Positions 16,511 through 25,829 of a stretch of DNA of 64,000 bases are shown one piece after another. Each line of letters starts with the position of its first letter. Positions within the stretch are counted from its first letter, which is position 1. The position numbers and the translations under genes are program-made. The DNA is from Candidatus Marithrix sp. Canyon 246 (GTDB lineage: Bacteria > Pseudomonadota > Gammaproteobacteria > Beggiatoales > Beggiatoaceae): positions 24,798-88,797 of the forward strand of contig NZ_MCBX01000011.1 in the NCBI RefSeq assembly GCF_001723685.1. Reading direction: 5' to 3'. The notes under the pieces are model-generated. The model was not told where the DNA came from. It searched no databases and was given only the letters and a program-made list of their open reading frames with translations.

Positions 16511-17209
16511 ATGGAAGTTTCCCATCGTATCATAATTTCTGATATTGACAATACTTTATTAGGTGACACTAAAGCACTTGGTGAATTTATCAATTATCTA
16601 AAAAAAAATCGTGATTCTATCAAATTTGGCATAGCTACAGGGCGACATTTAGAAAGCGCGATAGCTGTGTTAGAACAATGGCAAGTGCCAACACCTGATT
16701 TTTTTATCACTGCTGTAGGTAGTCAAATTCACAATGCCACTAAAGAAGCAGATGAAAATTGGTTAAAACATATTGATTACTGTTGGAAACCTGACGAAAT
16801 ACGAGATTATTTATCACAATTTAAAGGTTTAAGTTTACAGCCAGATATTAATCAAGGTGAATTTAAAATCAGTTATTTTGCAGATCAAAATTTTGAGAAA
16901 TTAGAACTACCATATGCCGCTAATGTTATTTATTCACATGGTGAATTTTTAGATATATTGCCAGTTAGAGCATCTAAAGGTTTAGCAGTTTCTTACCTTG
17001 CTAAAAGTCTGAGTTTGCCGATGACACAAGTTATGGTAGCTGGTGATTCTGGTAATGACGCAGAAATGTTGACCAATGATGGGCTTGGAATTGTAGTGGG
17101 TAATTATAGTAACGAGTTAGAAAACTTGAAAAATAAAAAGGGTATTTATTTTGCTCAAAATAATTATGCCGCTGGTATTTTAGAAGGGATTAAACATTTT
17201 GATTGGTAA
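16511..17209 (+). CDS. Sucrose-6-phosphate phosphatase-like HAD hydrolase
   Basis: 232-residue HAD-superfamily phosphatase with motif I SDIDNTLLGD, motif II ATGR, motif III lysine in RASKGLAVSYLA and motif IV VAGDSGNDAEML. This matches the S6PP-like group that hydrolyses sucrose-6-phosphate to sucrose. The next gene is sucrose synthase, 63 bases downstream, which strongly supports a sucrose role. Start at 16511 with TAGGATG upstream. The usual C-terminal extension of plant enzymes is absent, as in bacterial forms. Confidence 0.82.
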   Translation: MEVSHRIIISDIDNTLLGDTKALGEFINYLKKNRDSIKFGIATGRHLESAIAVLEQWQVPTPDFFITAVGSQIHNATKEADENWLKHIDYCWKPDEIRDYLSQFKGLSLQPDINQGEFKISYFADQNFEKLELPYAANVIYSHGEFLDILPVRASKGLAVSYLAKSLSLPMTQVMVAGDSGNDAEMLTNDGLGIVVGNYSNELENLKNKKGIYFAQNNYAAGILEGIKHFDW

Positions 17210-17231
17210 GTCAATTTTGGCACAGATTTTT

Positions 17232-17259
17232 CTTAATTTGTGATTAAGTTTTGATTAAG
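17232..17259 (+). promoter_or_regulatory. Three TTAA(G/T) hexamers spaced exactly 11 bp before sucrose synthase
   Basis: CTTAAT at 17232, ATTAAG at 17243 and ATTAAG at 17254 begin exactly one helical turn apart. Two such hexamers at 11-bp spacing form the PmrA/QseB-type operator known for OmpR-family regulators. A similar box lies at 46979-46995 before the cytochrome gene. Its end is 13 bases from the ATG, so binding here would more likely repress than activate. AT-rich coincidence cannot be excluded. Confidence 0.4.
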
Positions 17260-17272
17260 TTAGGAAAATAAA

Positions 17273-19648
17273 ATGATAGTAGTAAATAACAACAATAATA
17301 AAGAACAACAACAAGCCTTATCTTTTATCTTTAGATCCTTTACTTCTGAAAGTAAAAAATTTTTTCTACGCTCAGATATTAGTTATCAATTTGAGCAATT
17401 TTGTGAACAATACGATTGCACAAAGCCGGTTGCCAACTTTATTGCTGGAATTCAAGAAGCAGTAGTGGTTGAACCGTGGGTTTATTTATTAATAAGAGTC
17501 GGTGCTGGGCGGTGGGAATATTACCGTTATCATACTGAAACCATAGAAGCAGAAACAATTGATGCCAGTAAATTTCTACAAATAAAAGAACGCATGGTAA
17601 ATCCTGCTTTGCAAGATGATGATTGGGTTTTAGAAGTCGATTTCGCACCATGTCAACGTGACATTCCTAAGTTAAAAGAGCAACATTCTATTGGGCGGGG
17701 TGTCGAATTTTTGAATAGACATTTATCAAACCGTCTATTTACTGACGCTAAGCAAAGTGAAATTTTATTGTTTGATTTTTTGCATCAGCATCAATATGAA
17801 GGGCAAACCTTAATGCTTAATAATCGCATTAAAGAAGCCAGTCAACTTATAATTGCTTTACGTGAAGCTGAAGATTATTTATCATCACAAGCAGCCGATG
17901 CAAGTTGGCAAGATATTGCTGATAAAATGCAAGAAATGGGTTTTGAACCGGGCTGGGGGCGCACCGTTGAACGAGTAAATGACACCATCAATTTATTAAT
18001 TGACATTTTAGAAGCACCTGATGCAAATAATTTAGAACAATTTTTAGCTCGTATTCCAATGAATTTTAAATTGGCGATTATTTCGCCACATGGTTTCTTT
18101 GGACAAGCTAATGTCTTTGGTTTGCCTGATACAGGTGGACAAGTTGTTTATATTTTAGACCAAGTCAAAGCTCTTGAAATAGAAATGTCAGAGCGTCTTT
18201 ATGAGCAAGGGCTTGATATTGAACCTAAAATTATCGTAATTACTCGTTTAATTCCTGAAGCTGGTAAAACCACTTGCAATCAAAAAGTAGAACCAATTAT
18301 TGGAACTAAAAATGCCAAAATTTTACGAGTACCATTCCGCGATGCACAAGGTAAAGTAATACCTTATTGGATTTCACGTTTTTGGATTTGGCCATACTTA
18401 GAATCTTTTGCCGTCGAAGTAGAAAAAGAATTAGTGGCTGAATTACATGGCTCACCAGATTTTATAATTGGTAATTATTCTGATGGTAATTTAGTTGCCA
18501 GTTTACTGTCTCAAAAATTAGGTGTGACACAATGCACAATTGCTCACGCTTTAGAAAAAGCTAAATATTTATATTCTGATTTATATTGGAAAGCTAACGA
18601 AGAACAATATCATTTTTCAACACAATTCACCGCTGATTTACTTGCTATGAATTCTGCTGATTTTATTATTAGTAGTAGTTATCAAGAAATTGCTGGTAAT
18701 GGTAATAGCATTGGTCAATATGAAAGTCATAGTTCATTTACAATGCCCGGACTTTATCGCGTTACTAATGGAATAGATGTTTATGATCCTAAATTTAATA
18801 TAGTTTCACCGGGTGCTGATGAAAGCATTTATTTTGCTTCTAAAGAAACAGAACGCCGTTTGCCAGAATTGCATCCTGAAATTGAAACTATTATTTATGG
18901 TAAACCTTCTGATGAAAGTCGCGGTGAATTTGCCAATCCAGATAAACCGATTATTTTTACAATGGCGCGTTTGGATCGAATCAAGAACTTAACAGGTTTA
19001 GTAGAATGGTATGCTCGTAGCCCAGAATTACAAGCAAAAGCTAATCTGTTAGTAATTGCCGGACATATTCATTCAGAATCTACTGATGACGAAGAACGTG
19101 AACAAATTGCTAAAATGCACGAGTTAATGTCACAGTACGGTTTAGATGATAAAGTACGTTGGGTAGGTAAACATTTAGACAAACCAGTTGTTGGAGAATT
19201 ATACAGATATATAGCTGATAAAAAAGGAATTTTTGTTCAACCAGCAGTATTTGAAGCTTTTGGTTTAACAGTAATTGAAGCAATGGCATCAGGTTTACCA
19301 ACCTTTGCAACATGTTACGGTGGACCATTAGAAATTATTGAAGATGGTATTTCAGGTTTTCATATTAAACCAGATTATGCTGAAGAAACAACAACTAAAC
19401 TTATAGAATTCTTTGATCGTTGCAAGAATGAACCTGATTATTGGGAAACAATTTCAGACGGCGGAATAGAACGTGTACAAACCAGTTATAATTGGCGTTT
19501 ATATGCAAAACGCTTAATAACTTTATCACGAGTATATGGCTTTTGGAAATATGCAACCAATTTAGAATCCGCATCTAAACGACGCTATTTAGAAATGTTC
19601 TATGGATTAATGTATCGTCCATTGGCGGCAAAAGTGCAGGATAGATAA
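17273..19648 (+). CDS. sus: Sucrose synthase
   Basis: 791 residues, close to the ~800 of plant and bacterial sucrose synthases. The enzyme interconverts sucrose plus UDP or ADP with NDP-glucose plus fructose. N-terminal regulatory region (1-260) is followed by a GT-B fold: [20 protein letters not shown], a donor-binding region [14 protein letters not shown], and the retaining glycosyltransferase motif [20 protein letters not shown]. Preceded by AGGAAAATAAA as ribosome-binding site. Together with the phosphatase upstream it forms a two-gene sucrose module; a separate sucrose-phosphate synthase is not in the window. Known bacterial cases include Nitrosomonas, Thermosynechococcus and other chemolithotrophs. 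Confidence 0.95.
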   Translation: MIVVNNNNNKEQQQALSFIFRSFTSESKKFFLRSDISYQFEQFCEQYDCTKPVANFIAGIQEAVVVEPWVYLLIRVGAGRWEYYRYHTETIEAETIDASKFLQIKERMVNPALQDDDWVLEVDFAPCQRDIPKLKEQHSIGRGVEFLNRHLSNRLFTDAKQSEILLFDFLHQHQYEGQTLMLNNRIKEASQLIIALREAEDYLSSQAADASWQDIADKMQEMGFEPGWGRTVERVNDTINLLIDILEAPDANNLEQFLARIPMNFKLAIISPHGFFGQANVFGLPDTGGQVVYILDQVKALEIEMSERLYEQGLDIEPKIIVITRLIPEAGKTTCNQKVEPIIGTKNAKILRVPFRDAQGKVIPYWISRFWIWPYLESFAVEVEKELVAELHGSPDFIIGNYSDGNLVASLLSQKLGVTQCTIAHALEKAKYLYSDLYWKANEEQYHFSTQFTADLLAMNSADFIISSSYQEIAGNGNSIGQYESHSSFTMPGLYRVTNGIDVYDPKFNIVSPGADESIYFASKETERRLPELHPEIETIIYGKPSDESRGEFANPDKPIIFTMARLDRIKNLTGLVEWYARSPELQAKANLLVIAGHIHSESTDDEEREQIAKMHELMSQYGLDDKVRWVGKHLDKPVVGELYRYIADKKGIFVQPAVFEAFGLTVIEAMASGLPTFATCYGGPLEIIEDGISGFHIKPDYAEETTTKLIEFFDRCKNEPDYWETISDGGIERVQTSYNWRLYAKRLITLSRVYGFWKYATNLESASKRRYLEMFYGLMYRPLAAKVQDR

Positions 19649-19662
19649 TCTAGGGTGGTAAG

Positions 19663-19985
19663 TCAAGAACCACAAACAGAGCAACTAGGATCCTTATGTA
19701 ATTTAAGTTTACGCCACTGCATTTTGTCTGCATCTAGCAGCAATAAGTAGCCAAATTCTCCAAGATTTAAAATTACTTTTATCACCTCTAGTGCTTGAAT
19801 ACTGCCTATTATTCCAACTAGGGGTGCTATAATGCCGCTTTCTATACAAGCTTTATTCACCATAAAACGTGTAGCGAAATTATCGCTACAATCTACATTA
19901 AAATGTTCTAAACTCAGTTTTTGATTAATAGTAGTAATTTTTACATTAGGATTCAGTCTCTCTAATTTTTTTTTGGCTGAAATTA
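19663..19985 (-). pseudogene. Degenerate third copy of the moeB-like gene
   Basis: This is a shortened copy of the genes at 26923 and 32933. It begins near [20 protein letters not shown], so about 60 N-terminal codons including the nucleotide-binding GVGGLGS loop are gone. Two internal deletions are visible. Nine bases are lost where ATCTAC repeats, turning [12 protein letters not shown] into FNVDCSDN. About 45 codons are lost where CTTTC repeats, joining CIE to SGIIAPL. The open frame still reads through but cannot encode an active E1-like enzyme. Confidence 0.9.
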
Positions 19986-20079
19986 CTTCTATCCTATACA
20001 TTCTCCAAGGTTTGGAAAATCGTAAAGCAATTCATATGCTTTTTGCCAAGAAAAACACTTATTTTGGGACACTTAGAAA

Positions 20080-20216
20080 CTGATGATAAGAGCAGCTGTA
20101 CAAGGTCTAATTGAAGAATTAGGATTGATGAAGTGTGTGTTTACATTGGATGCCATGCATTGTCAAAAAAAACCATTGAAGTTGTAAAAAATACTGGTAA
20201 CAATTTGATCAACCAA
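20080..20216 (+). mobile_element. ISAs1-family transposase remnant
   Basis: The frame around 20085-20170 reads IRAAVQGLIEELGLMKCVF then TLDAMHCQKK, the DDE-region signature of ISAs1-family transposases (usually VVTLDALHCQKKT). A one-base loss in the run of eight A at 20165-20172 shifts the frame before TIEVVKNTGNNLI. Only a fragment of ~45 codons is left, with no ends visible. Confidence 0.65.
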
Positions 20217-20219
20217 GTC

Positions 20220-20309
20220 TTTTGGAAGGTATTACATGATATTGAAAATTATAACCAATTCTCTAAGCCTATTTGTCGCTGCCCGTCACATTTACATTTG
20301 CAAATAATT
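20220..20309 (+). pseudogene. Fragment of the large membrane-protein gene at 35713
   Basis: These 90 bases match 35795-35907, which encode WKDWVLHETENYN and SSKPIC...SRLHLQI, with 19 bases deleted between two AATTATAA repeats. With the moeB fragment at 19663 it forms a collapsed copy of the locus at 32.9-35.9 kb. The following ~115 bases before the next gene are AT-rich leader. Confidence 0.8.
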
Positions 20310-20426
20310 AGTTTATTCCGTAAATCCGTTGTACTACTACTAAAATAATATCCCTCTTGTAATCCCTATTTATATAGCTTATAATACATATGTTATATTA
20401 TATTTTCTTATATGAGGAATTCCAAA

Positions 20427-21680
20427 ATGAAAAAAGTAATAATATTTTTAATGTTATTATTTGCAAGTAGGCAAGTATTAGCAGCTGACATGTATATTAA
20501 CCCAGCGACTACATACCTTGAGGCAGATAAAAAGACAATGTTAGAAGTAATAGGTGGAACAGAACCATTTAAATGGACTTGGCAAGATAAAGATGGTCTG
20601 TTACATGACACTAACTTTGCTAGCGAAGGCAAACGAAGAGTATATTTTTCTGCCCCTAGCGATTCTGGAATATATCAAATATTTGTTAAAGATGCTACTG
20701 ATATTACAGCAGAATCTTTAATTTTTATCAATACTTCAATAACACTTACAAACATTGAAGGAAAAAATACAGTATATATCAGACCAGAAGAAAGTTTTAA
20801 TCTAGTTACTGCTGGTGGCAGACCACCTTATACATTAATACAAGAAGCTGGAACTTGTGATAATCAGGGAAATACATTTGTATGTAAATCACCTAATATT
20901 ATTGGATATTATGATATAACTGTGCGTGACAGTATTGGAAATACAAGCCAAGTTAAAGTTTATATGGTTTCAGAACTAAAAGTAACACCTTATGTACAAT
21001 ATATGGAAAGAGAAGGAAAAGCCATATATGAAGTAAAAGGTGGTATTTCTCCTTATACAGCATCCCCAGAAAAGGGAACTATCAATGCTCGCAGTGAAAC
21101 TGGTATATTCACTTTTAATAGTAGCCAGATGAATTCAGATGAGGATGTAAGTATTAGATTCCGTGATGATGCAGGACAAACAATTGAAGCTCACGCATGG
21201 ATACAGATACAGCTTAATGTATCGCAGAAGACTCTGTATGCTGACATCAATTCAACAGCAAAGTTTAAAGTTTCTGGAGGAACCGGTGGCTACACAGCAG
21301 TAACAGATGGTGGTATTGTAACAATAGATGATAGAACCGGCATAGGTACATGGCAGGCACCAAGAAAATTTGGTAACTATGAAATAAAAATTTCAGACTC
21401 TAGCGGAAATTCAAAAGTTTTAATTGGTAAAGTTGAACCAATTAACCCTGTTATTTCTCCTTCATCAGCTAAAATGAAAGTGGGTGAAACTCGAAAATTT
21501 ATGGTTACTGCTGGAGTACCACCATATGAATGGGGGTGTGAAGCTTGTCTTGTTGAACCTCAAAATGAGAACAAAAGCGTTAGTGAAATGACAGTTCCTG
21601 AAACAGCTGGTACTTATAATTTGTATGTTGAGGATGGTGCAGGTAATAAAACTGAAATTAATATCACTGTCTCACCATAA
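20427..21680 (+). CDS. Secreted protein of about five Ig-like repeats
   Basis: 417 residues with a clear signal peptide (MKKVIIFLMLLFASRQVLAA). The mature part is a chain of about five ~80-residue beta-rich repeats, each with a central GGxxP(Y/F) motif (GGTEPFKW, GGRPPYTL, GGISPYTA, GGTGGYTA, AGVPPYEW) and ending in (V/I)xDxxGN. This pattern resembles bacterial Ig-like surface domains, but I cannot name the family. The start is chosen because GAGGAA lies 11 bases before 20427; an ATG at 20412 lies in the ribosome-binding region. A longer homologous gene follows 13 bases downstream, so they form an operon of exported, probably surface or adhesin-like proteins. Confidence 0.72.
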   Translation: MKKVIIFLMLLFASRQVLAADMYINPATTYLEADKKTMLEVIGGTEPFKWTWQDKDGLLHDTNFASEGKRRVYFSAPSDSGIYQIFVKDATDITAESLIFINTSITLTNIEGKNTVYIRPEESFNLVTAGGRPPYTLIQEAGTCDNQGNTFVCKSPNIIGYYDITVRDSIGNTSQVKVYMVSELKVTPYVQYMEREGKAIYEVKGGISPYTASPEKGTINARSETGIFTFNSSQMNSDEDVSIRFRDDAGQTIEAHAWIQIQLNVSQKTLYADINSTAKFKVSGGTGGYTAVTDGGIVTIDDRTGIGTWQAPRKFGNYEIKISDSSGNSKVLIGKVEPINPVISPSSAKMKVGETRKFMVTAGVPPYEWGCEACLVEPQNENKSVSEMTVPETAGTYNLYVEDGAGNKTEINITVSP

Positions 21681-21693
21681 GGAGAACCATAAC

Positions 21694-24600
21694 ATGAAAA
21701 TTATCAAACCCATTTTATTATTCATAAGCTTAATTATACCCATAGCTTCATCAGCTATCACAATAGAACCAGCTAATATAATCGTCAAATCTGGAGAATC
21801 AGTAACTCTTACAGTTAATGGTGCCGATTCAGGAACCTATAAATGGCGAATTCCAGCAGGTCATTTAAGTTCTGTTTTTGGAAAACCCTTATCATTGAAT
21901 GCTCAAGCTTATACAGAAAAATCGGTGCAATATCATGTTCCTAAAAAAGCAGGTAACTATCAAGTTGAAGTTAGTGTCAATGGCAGTAAAGCGATTGCTA
22001 ATATAACGGTTTATTTGGATTTAATAGTTTCCCCAACTAAACTACAAATAAAAGCTGGTGAAACTGCATCTTTACAAGCCTATGGAGGAATACCACCATT
22101 TAAATGGTCTGCTGAACAAGGAAATATTAACCCAGAAAATACTGCTAAAGTTACTTATCAGGCTCCTTCAGATATTAATAATACTACACTTCAAGTTCAA
22201 GATGCAGTAGGTAATGTAATTATTGTAGCTATTAGAATAATTACACCACTATCAGTAAATCCAGAAAGTTTAAGTCTTCAACCGAAAACCAGTAAACTGC
22301 TAAAATTATCTGGAGGTTTACCGCCATTTACAAGTATCGTTAATACTGGTAGTGGTAAACTAGAACAAGACGATACAAATTTACTCTTTACTGCTCCTCC
22401 AGTATATGGAACATCCATAATTGAAATTACAGACGCTGCTCAACAAAAACTAACTGTACCAATAACAACATTAGGTCCATTTACCGCCAGCCCTTCTCGT
22501 ATCTCCATAGATAAGCAACAAAATGCAATATTTCAAATCTGGGGAGGCGAAGCTCCTTATCAAGTTGCAGCAAGACTAGGTAGTGCAAGTTGTGATCAAA
22601 CTGGTGCTTGCACTTATACAGCCCCAGCACAATATGGACCAGACATAATAGAAGTGCAAGATAAGACAGAAAAGAAGCTAGTAATATTTATTACAGTAGA
22701 AGGCGGAACTCCTACTATTTTACCTACTAATCCTAGATTAAATCCCGGAGAAACTGGAATATTTACAGTAGAAGGCGGTTGCATATCTTACCAAACGAAA
22801 AACTATCCTTATCAATGGGCATGGGAAGCAGATATTATAACTTCCTTATCAGAAAACGGTCAAATGATTCAAGTACCAGCTCCAAAACCAGAAGGATTCT
22901 ATAAACTCAGCGTACAAGATGCTTGTGAAGTAAAACAAGAAGTTATGGTAAATGTAACAGCGGCAGAAGAACCCTTACCAGTAGCAACTTTTACTATTAA
23001 ACCTAATGACACACTAGATGTAAACCAAACAATCTTCTTTGACGCTAAAACTGATAAAGATCCAGAAGGTAAAAAATATACTTATGATTGGAATTTTGGA
23101 GATAATGTCAGCGACAAAGGTTTTCGTGCTTCTCATACCTATAAAACTTCTGGTAGTTTTAACGTAAAATTAACTGTAACAGACAAAAAAGGCCGACCAA
23201 CTGAAGCAGTCAGAACTGTAAGAGTATTACCCCAAGTAGCAAAAATGCGTACAGTGCCAGCTCAAGCCGCATTATACCCAAAAGAAAATTTAGAAATAAA
23301 AATAGCAGGAGGCATACCGCCTTACACTATAACCGCTGAAAGAGGAAGGCTTACACAAACAACTGGTGAAACAACTACTTACATAGCACCAAATATTACT
23401 GGACCTGATCTAATAATTGCAACAGATCAAAATGGCAAAGTCGCAAAAGTAATAATTGAAATCTTACGTGAAATACAAGTAACACCAATTAGACCACTAA
23501 TTTATCCCGGCGTAAAACAAAGATTTAACGTCATTGGCGGCAAGGGACCATATACATGGTCAACAACAGTAGGTGAAATAGAAATAGTTGATAATATAGA
23601 ACAATCTGAAATTAATGTTGTAGTGCCTGATGCTTCTATAGTACCAAGAATAAGTGTCACTGATGTTAATAATAAATCATTTAATGTATTTCCGAGGATT
23701 TCCACCAAAATAAGAATATCTCCTCAAACAATAGCATTAAAACCCAATAAACTACATAATTTCACTGCAATTAATGGAGTTGGCAGAATAACATGGCATA
23801 GCAACGGCGGAGATTTAAGTCGATTTGAAGGCAACTCCACCAACTACCTAGCTCCACATGTTGCAGGTACTTACAAAGTACTAGCCACAGATGCTAAAGG
23901 CGACTCAGCTCAAGCAATGGTTTACGTAAACTTATTGCCAGTAATAACACCAGCAATGTCAATCTTACAAACAGGAGAAGAAACGACATTTAGAGTATTA
24001 AGAGGCACAGCACCTTATACATGGACGGTAACTGGAGCAGGAAAAATTATATCAACAAATCAAAATGGTGATTTAGCAACATTTCGCGCTCCAACAACAG
24101 CAGGGCGTGCAACAATTCTAGCAACAGACAGTGAAGGCAAAATAGTTCAAGCCATAGTGAGCATTCAATTACCAAACAGCTTTGCCATCTCACCTACAGA
24201 AATACATTTGGAACCAGAAAAAACTACCACTTTACAAGCAAGAGGAGCAGATACAGTAAAATGGTCAAGCCAACTTGGACAACTAAGCTCCTTAGAAGGC
24301 AAAAGAGTAACTTACATCGCCCCAAAAACCAATAGCGTAGATATAATAACAGCGACCAATGACAAAGGAGAATCATCCAACGCGATTATATTTATAGGTG
24401 GCAGAGTAACAGGAAATGGAAATTTTTATGCTCACGTTGATGGCAGCGTAGAAAATCCTAATATAATTGGAGTATGGAATATTAGCAACCCAGAAGATAA
24501 ACCACAAACAAAAACCCTATACGTAGCAATAAACATGGAACAAAAAGGTTTACAGATAGTAACCCCAACAGAATGGCAAATATTTAATGGAACAGATATT

Positions 24601-24768
24601 CCAAGCTACCAACAAAACATCAAAGCCAACGCGACAAAATTCAACATAATGAAAAACCGAGATGTAACATCATTACCAGCACTTCAAATACTATTAGGTT
24701 ACGGAGTAGGAGAAAATCCAGTTCAAAATATGTTAGAAAATAATAAATTTGGGGTAATTTATCCATAA
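21694..24768 (+). CDS. Large secreted Ig-like/PKD repeat protein
   Basis: About 1024 residues from the ATG at 21694, preceded by AAGGAGAA; the open frame also reaches back into the previous gene, which I reject. Signal peptide MKIIKPILLFISLIIPIASS. About ten repeats of the same GG(I/L)PP(F/Y) type are interrupted near residues 435-525 by one PKD-like domain (YDWNFGDN ... FNVKLTVTDKKGRP). A unique C-terminal ~120 residues (GNGNFYAHVDGSVENPNIIG to the end) is probably a terminal module or anchor region. No LPXTG, type IX or membrane anchor is evident. Likely an extracellular structural or adhesive protein made with the upstream homologue. Confidence 0.75.
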   Translation: MKIIKPILLFISLIIPIASSAITIEPANIIVKSGESVTLTVNGADSGTYKWRIPAGHLSSVFGKPLSLNAQAYTEKSVQYHVPKKAGNYQVEVSVNGSKAIANITVYLDLIVSPTKLQIKAGETASLQAYGGIPPFKWSAEQGNINPENTAKVTYQAPSDINNTTLQVQDAVGNVIIVAIRIITPLSVNPESLSLQPKTSKLLKLSGGLPPFTSIVNTGSGKLEQDDTNLLFTAPPVYGTSIIEITDAAQQKLTVPITTLGPFTASPSRISIDKQQNAIFQIWGGEAPYQVAARLGSASCDQTGACTYTAPAQYGPDIIEVQDKTEKKLVIFITVEGGTPTILPTNPRLNPGETGIFTVEGGCISYQTKNYPYQWAWEADIITSLSENGQMIQVPAPKPEGFYKLSVQDACEVKQEVMVNVTAAEEPLPVATFTIKPNDTLDVNQTIFFDAKTDKDPEGKKYTYDWNFGDNVSDKGFRASHTYKTSGSFNVKLTVTDKKGRPTEAVRTVRVLPQVAKMRTVPAQAALYPKENLEIKIAGGIPPYTITAERGRLTQTTGETTTYIAPNITGPDLIIATDQNGKVAKVIIEILREIQVTPIRPLIYPGVKQRFNVIGGKGPYTWSTTVGEIEIVDNIEQSEINVVVPDASIVPRISVTDVNNKSFNVFPRISTKIRISPQTIALKPNKLHNFTAINGVGRITWHSNGGDLSRFEGNSTNYLAPHVAGTYKVLATDAKGDSAQAMVYVNLLPVITPAMSILQTGEETTFRVLRGTAPYTWTVTGAGKIISTNQNGDLATFRAPTTAGRATILATDSEGKIVQAIVSIQLPNSFAISPTEIHLEPEKTTTLQARGADTVKWSSQLGQLSSLEGKRVTYIAPKTNSVDIITATNDKGESSNAIIFIGGRVTGNGNFYAHVDGSVENPNIIGVWNISNPEDKPQTKTLYVAINMEQKGLQIVTPTEWQIFNGTDIPSYQQNIKANATKFNIMKNRDVTSLPALQILLGYGVGENPVQNMLENNKFGVIYP

Positions 24769-24779
24769 TTTGATAATCA

Positions 24780-24941
24780 ATGAGTGCCAAAGATATAATT
24801 CATGAGGCAGTGAAAACTGCCTTAATTACATAAAATACCATTAATTATTGTCGATTTAGAAGAACAGGAGATAAATCAATGGATAACTTATCCCAATATC
24901 GTTCATTAATCATGGATATTTTACAAAAACATGCTATATAA
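24780..24941 (+). pseudogene. Remnant of xisH-xisI genes
   Basis: ATG at 24780 opens SAKDIIHEAVKTALI, the start of XisH-type proteins. Most of the gene is then missing and the end of XisH reappears as PLIIVDLEEQEINQWI. An ATG at 24879, overlapping that end in another frame as in intact xisHI pairs, starts MDNLSQYRSLIMDILQKHA (XisI) and stops after 20 codons. XisH/XisI were named as excision-control factors of the Anabaena fdxN element and are scattered in cyanobacteria and filamentous sulfur bacteria. Confidence 0.7.
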
Positions 24942-24945
24942 TTTT

Positions 24946-25258
24946 TGAAGTATTTGCAAGCTTACCAGATGCAGTTAATACTCCAGAAATAAAATTAGAA
25001 TTTAAATAATTTGGACAACATTATGAATTCATGGACAAAATTGCAAACAGCTTCAAATTTGAAGGAGCAAAAGTAACCACTATTGACGGCTTACGAGCAG
25101 ACTTTGAAGATGCTTGGGGATTAGTACGCCCATCTAATACTACACCATGCTTAGTATTTCGCTTTGAAGCCGATAATGAAGCTGCACTAAGCAGAATACA
25201 AAAACAGTTTAGTGGGCAATTATTGGCTATAGATGGTAATTTAGAATTGCCGTTTTAA
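24946..25258 (+). pseudogene. 3' remnant of phosphomannomutase/phosphoglucomutase (algC-like)
   Basis: The frame reads FASLPDAVNTPEIKLEFK, hits an in-frame TAA, and continues FGQHYEFMDKIANSF. It then gives IDGLRADFEDAWGLVRPSNT, the phosphate-binding C-terminal domain of AlgC-type phosphohexomutases (RPSNTTP loop). Only the last ~100 of ~460 residues remain, with no catalytic serine domain. Confidence 0.85.
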
Positions 25259-25271
25259 TTTAAGACACTGT

Positions 25272-25291
25272 TGGTCGGTGATAACCGACCA
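25272..25291. terminator. GC-rich hairpin between convergent genes
   Basis: TGGTCGGT and ACCGACCA form an eight-base stem with a GATA loop, followed by TTTA on the plus strand. It sits between the algC remnant and the convergent nuclease gene and could end transcripts from either side. Confidence 0.45.
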
Positions 25292-25292
25292 T

Positions 25293-25829
25293 TTACCTAG
25301 GCAAATTTCTTACTTTTACATCTGGCAAAGCTTGTTTCTTAGTGTTGCAAACCAAAACTTTATAGGTTAGCCATGTCAGTTTTTTCTTGAATTTATTTGT
25401 ATTTATGGAAGCCATAAATTTTTGTGTCATTGATGGATTATTAGGTAAATCTAGTTCTAACCATAAAACCACTTTTATTTGTTTTTTTTGATGACAGAGC
25501 AACTTTGCATAAAGATCCCAATTTTCAGGTGTGTTTGATGTACGATAACTGCCAATTATACAGGCTATAGAATCTCGTACTTTTTGAGCTAATTCTATAG
25601 CTAATTTGCCTTTTAAAAGTCTATCCTTATTTTCAATAAAAGATCGACGAAAATCTTTGACTTCAATAAAATATAATGTTTGATTATTAAATATAGCTAA
25701 AAAATCAACTGCCTTTGTCTTATTAATTTTACTGATCTTATTTCGATAATCAGGATGTTCATCAAGTTTCAAAACACGCCATTTGTCACCAAATTCAAAT
25801 AGTAAATCACCTTCTTCAATGCGTGTCAT
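25293..25829 (-). CDS. PD-(D/E)xK-like nuclease partner of an AAA ATPase
   Basis: About 178 residues from the start MTRIEEGDLLFEF, preceded by GAGGAT at a good distance; longer in-frame starts exist but lack one. The block KAVDFLAIFNNQTLYFIEVKDF has the D-(x13)-E-x-K spacing of restriction-endonuclease-fold enzymes (Asp42, Glu56, Lys58). The rest contains VRDSIACIIGS and a basic C-terminal third. Its start overlaps the ATPase gene's end by 14 bases, so the two are coupled. The arrangement resembles ATPase-plus-nuclease defence modules, but I cannot assign it to a named system. Confidence 0.62.
   Translation of the reverse strand: MTRIEEGDLLFEFGDKWRVLKLDEHPDYRNKISKINKTKAVDFLAIFNNQTLYFIEVKDFRRSFIENKDRLLKGKLAIELAQKVRDSIACIIGSYRTSNTPENWDLYAKLLCHQKKQIKVVLWLELDLPNNPSMTQKFMASINTNKFKKKLTWLTYKVLVCNTKKQALPDVKVRNLPR

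Noticed and set aside
20133..20348. 71-codon open frame starting at GTG
   Set aside because: It runs across an ISAs1 transposase remnant and then a copied piece of the 35713 gene; it is a chance fusion.
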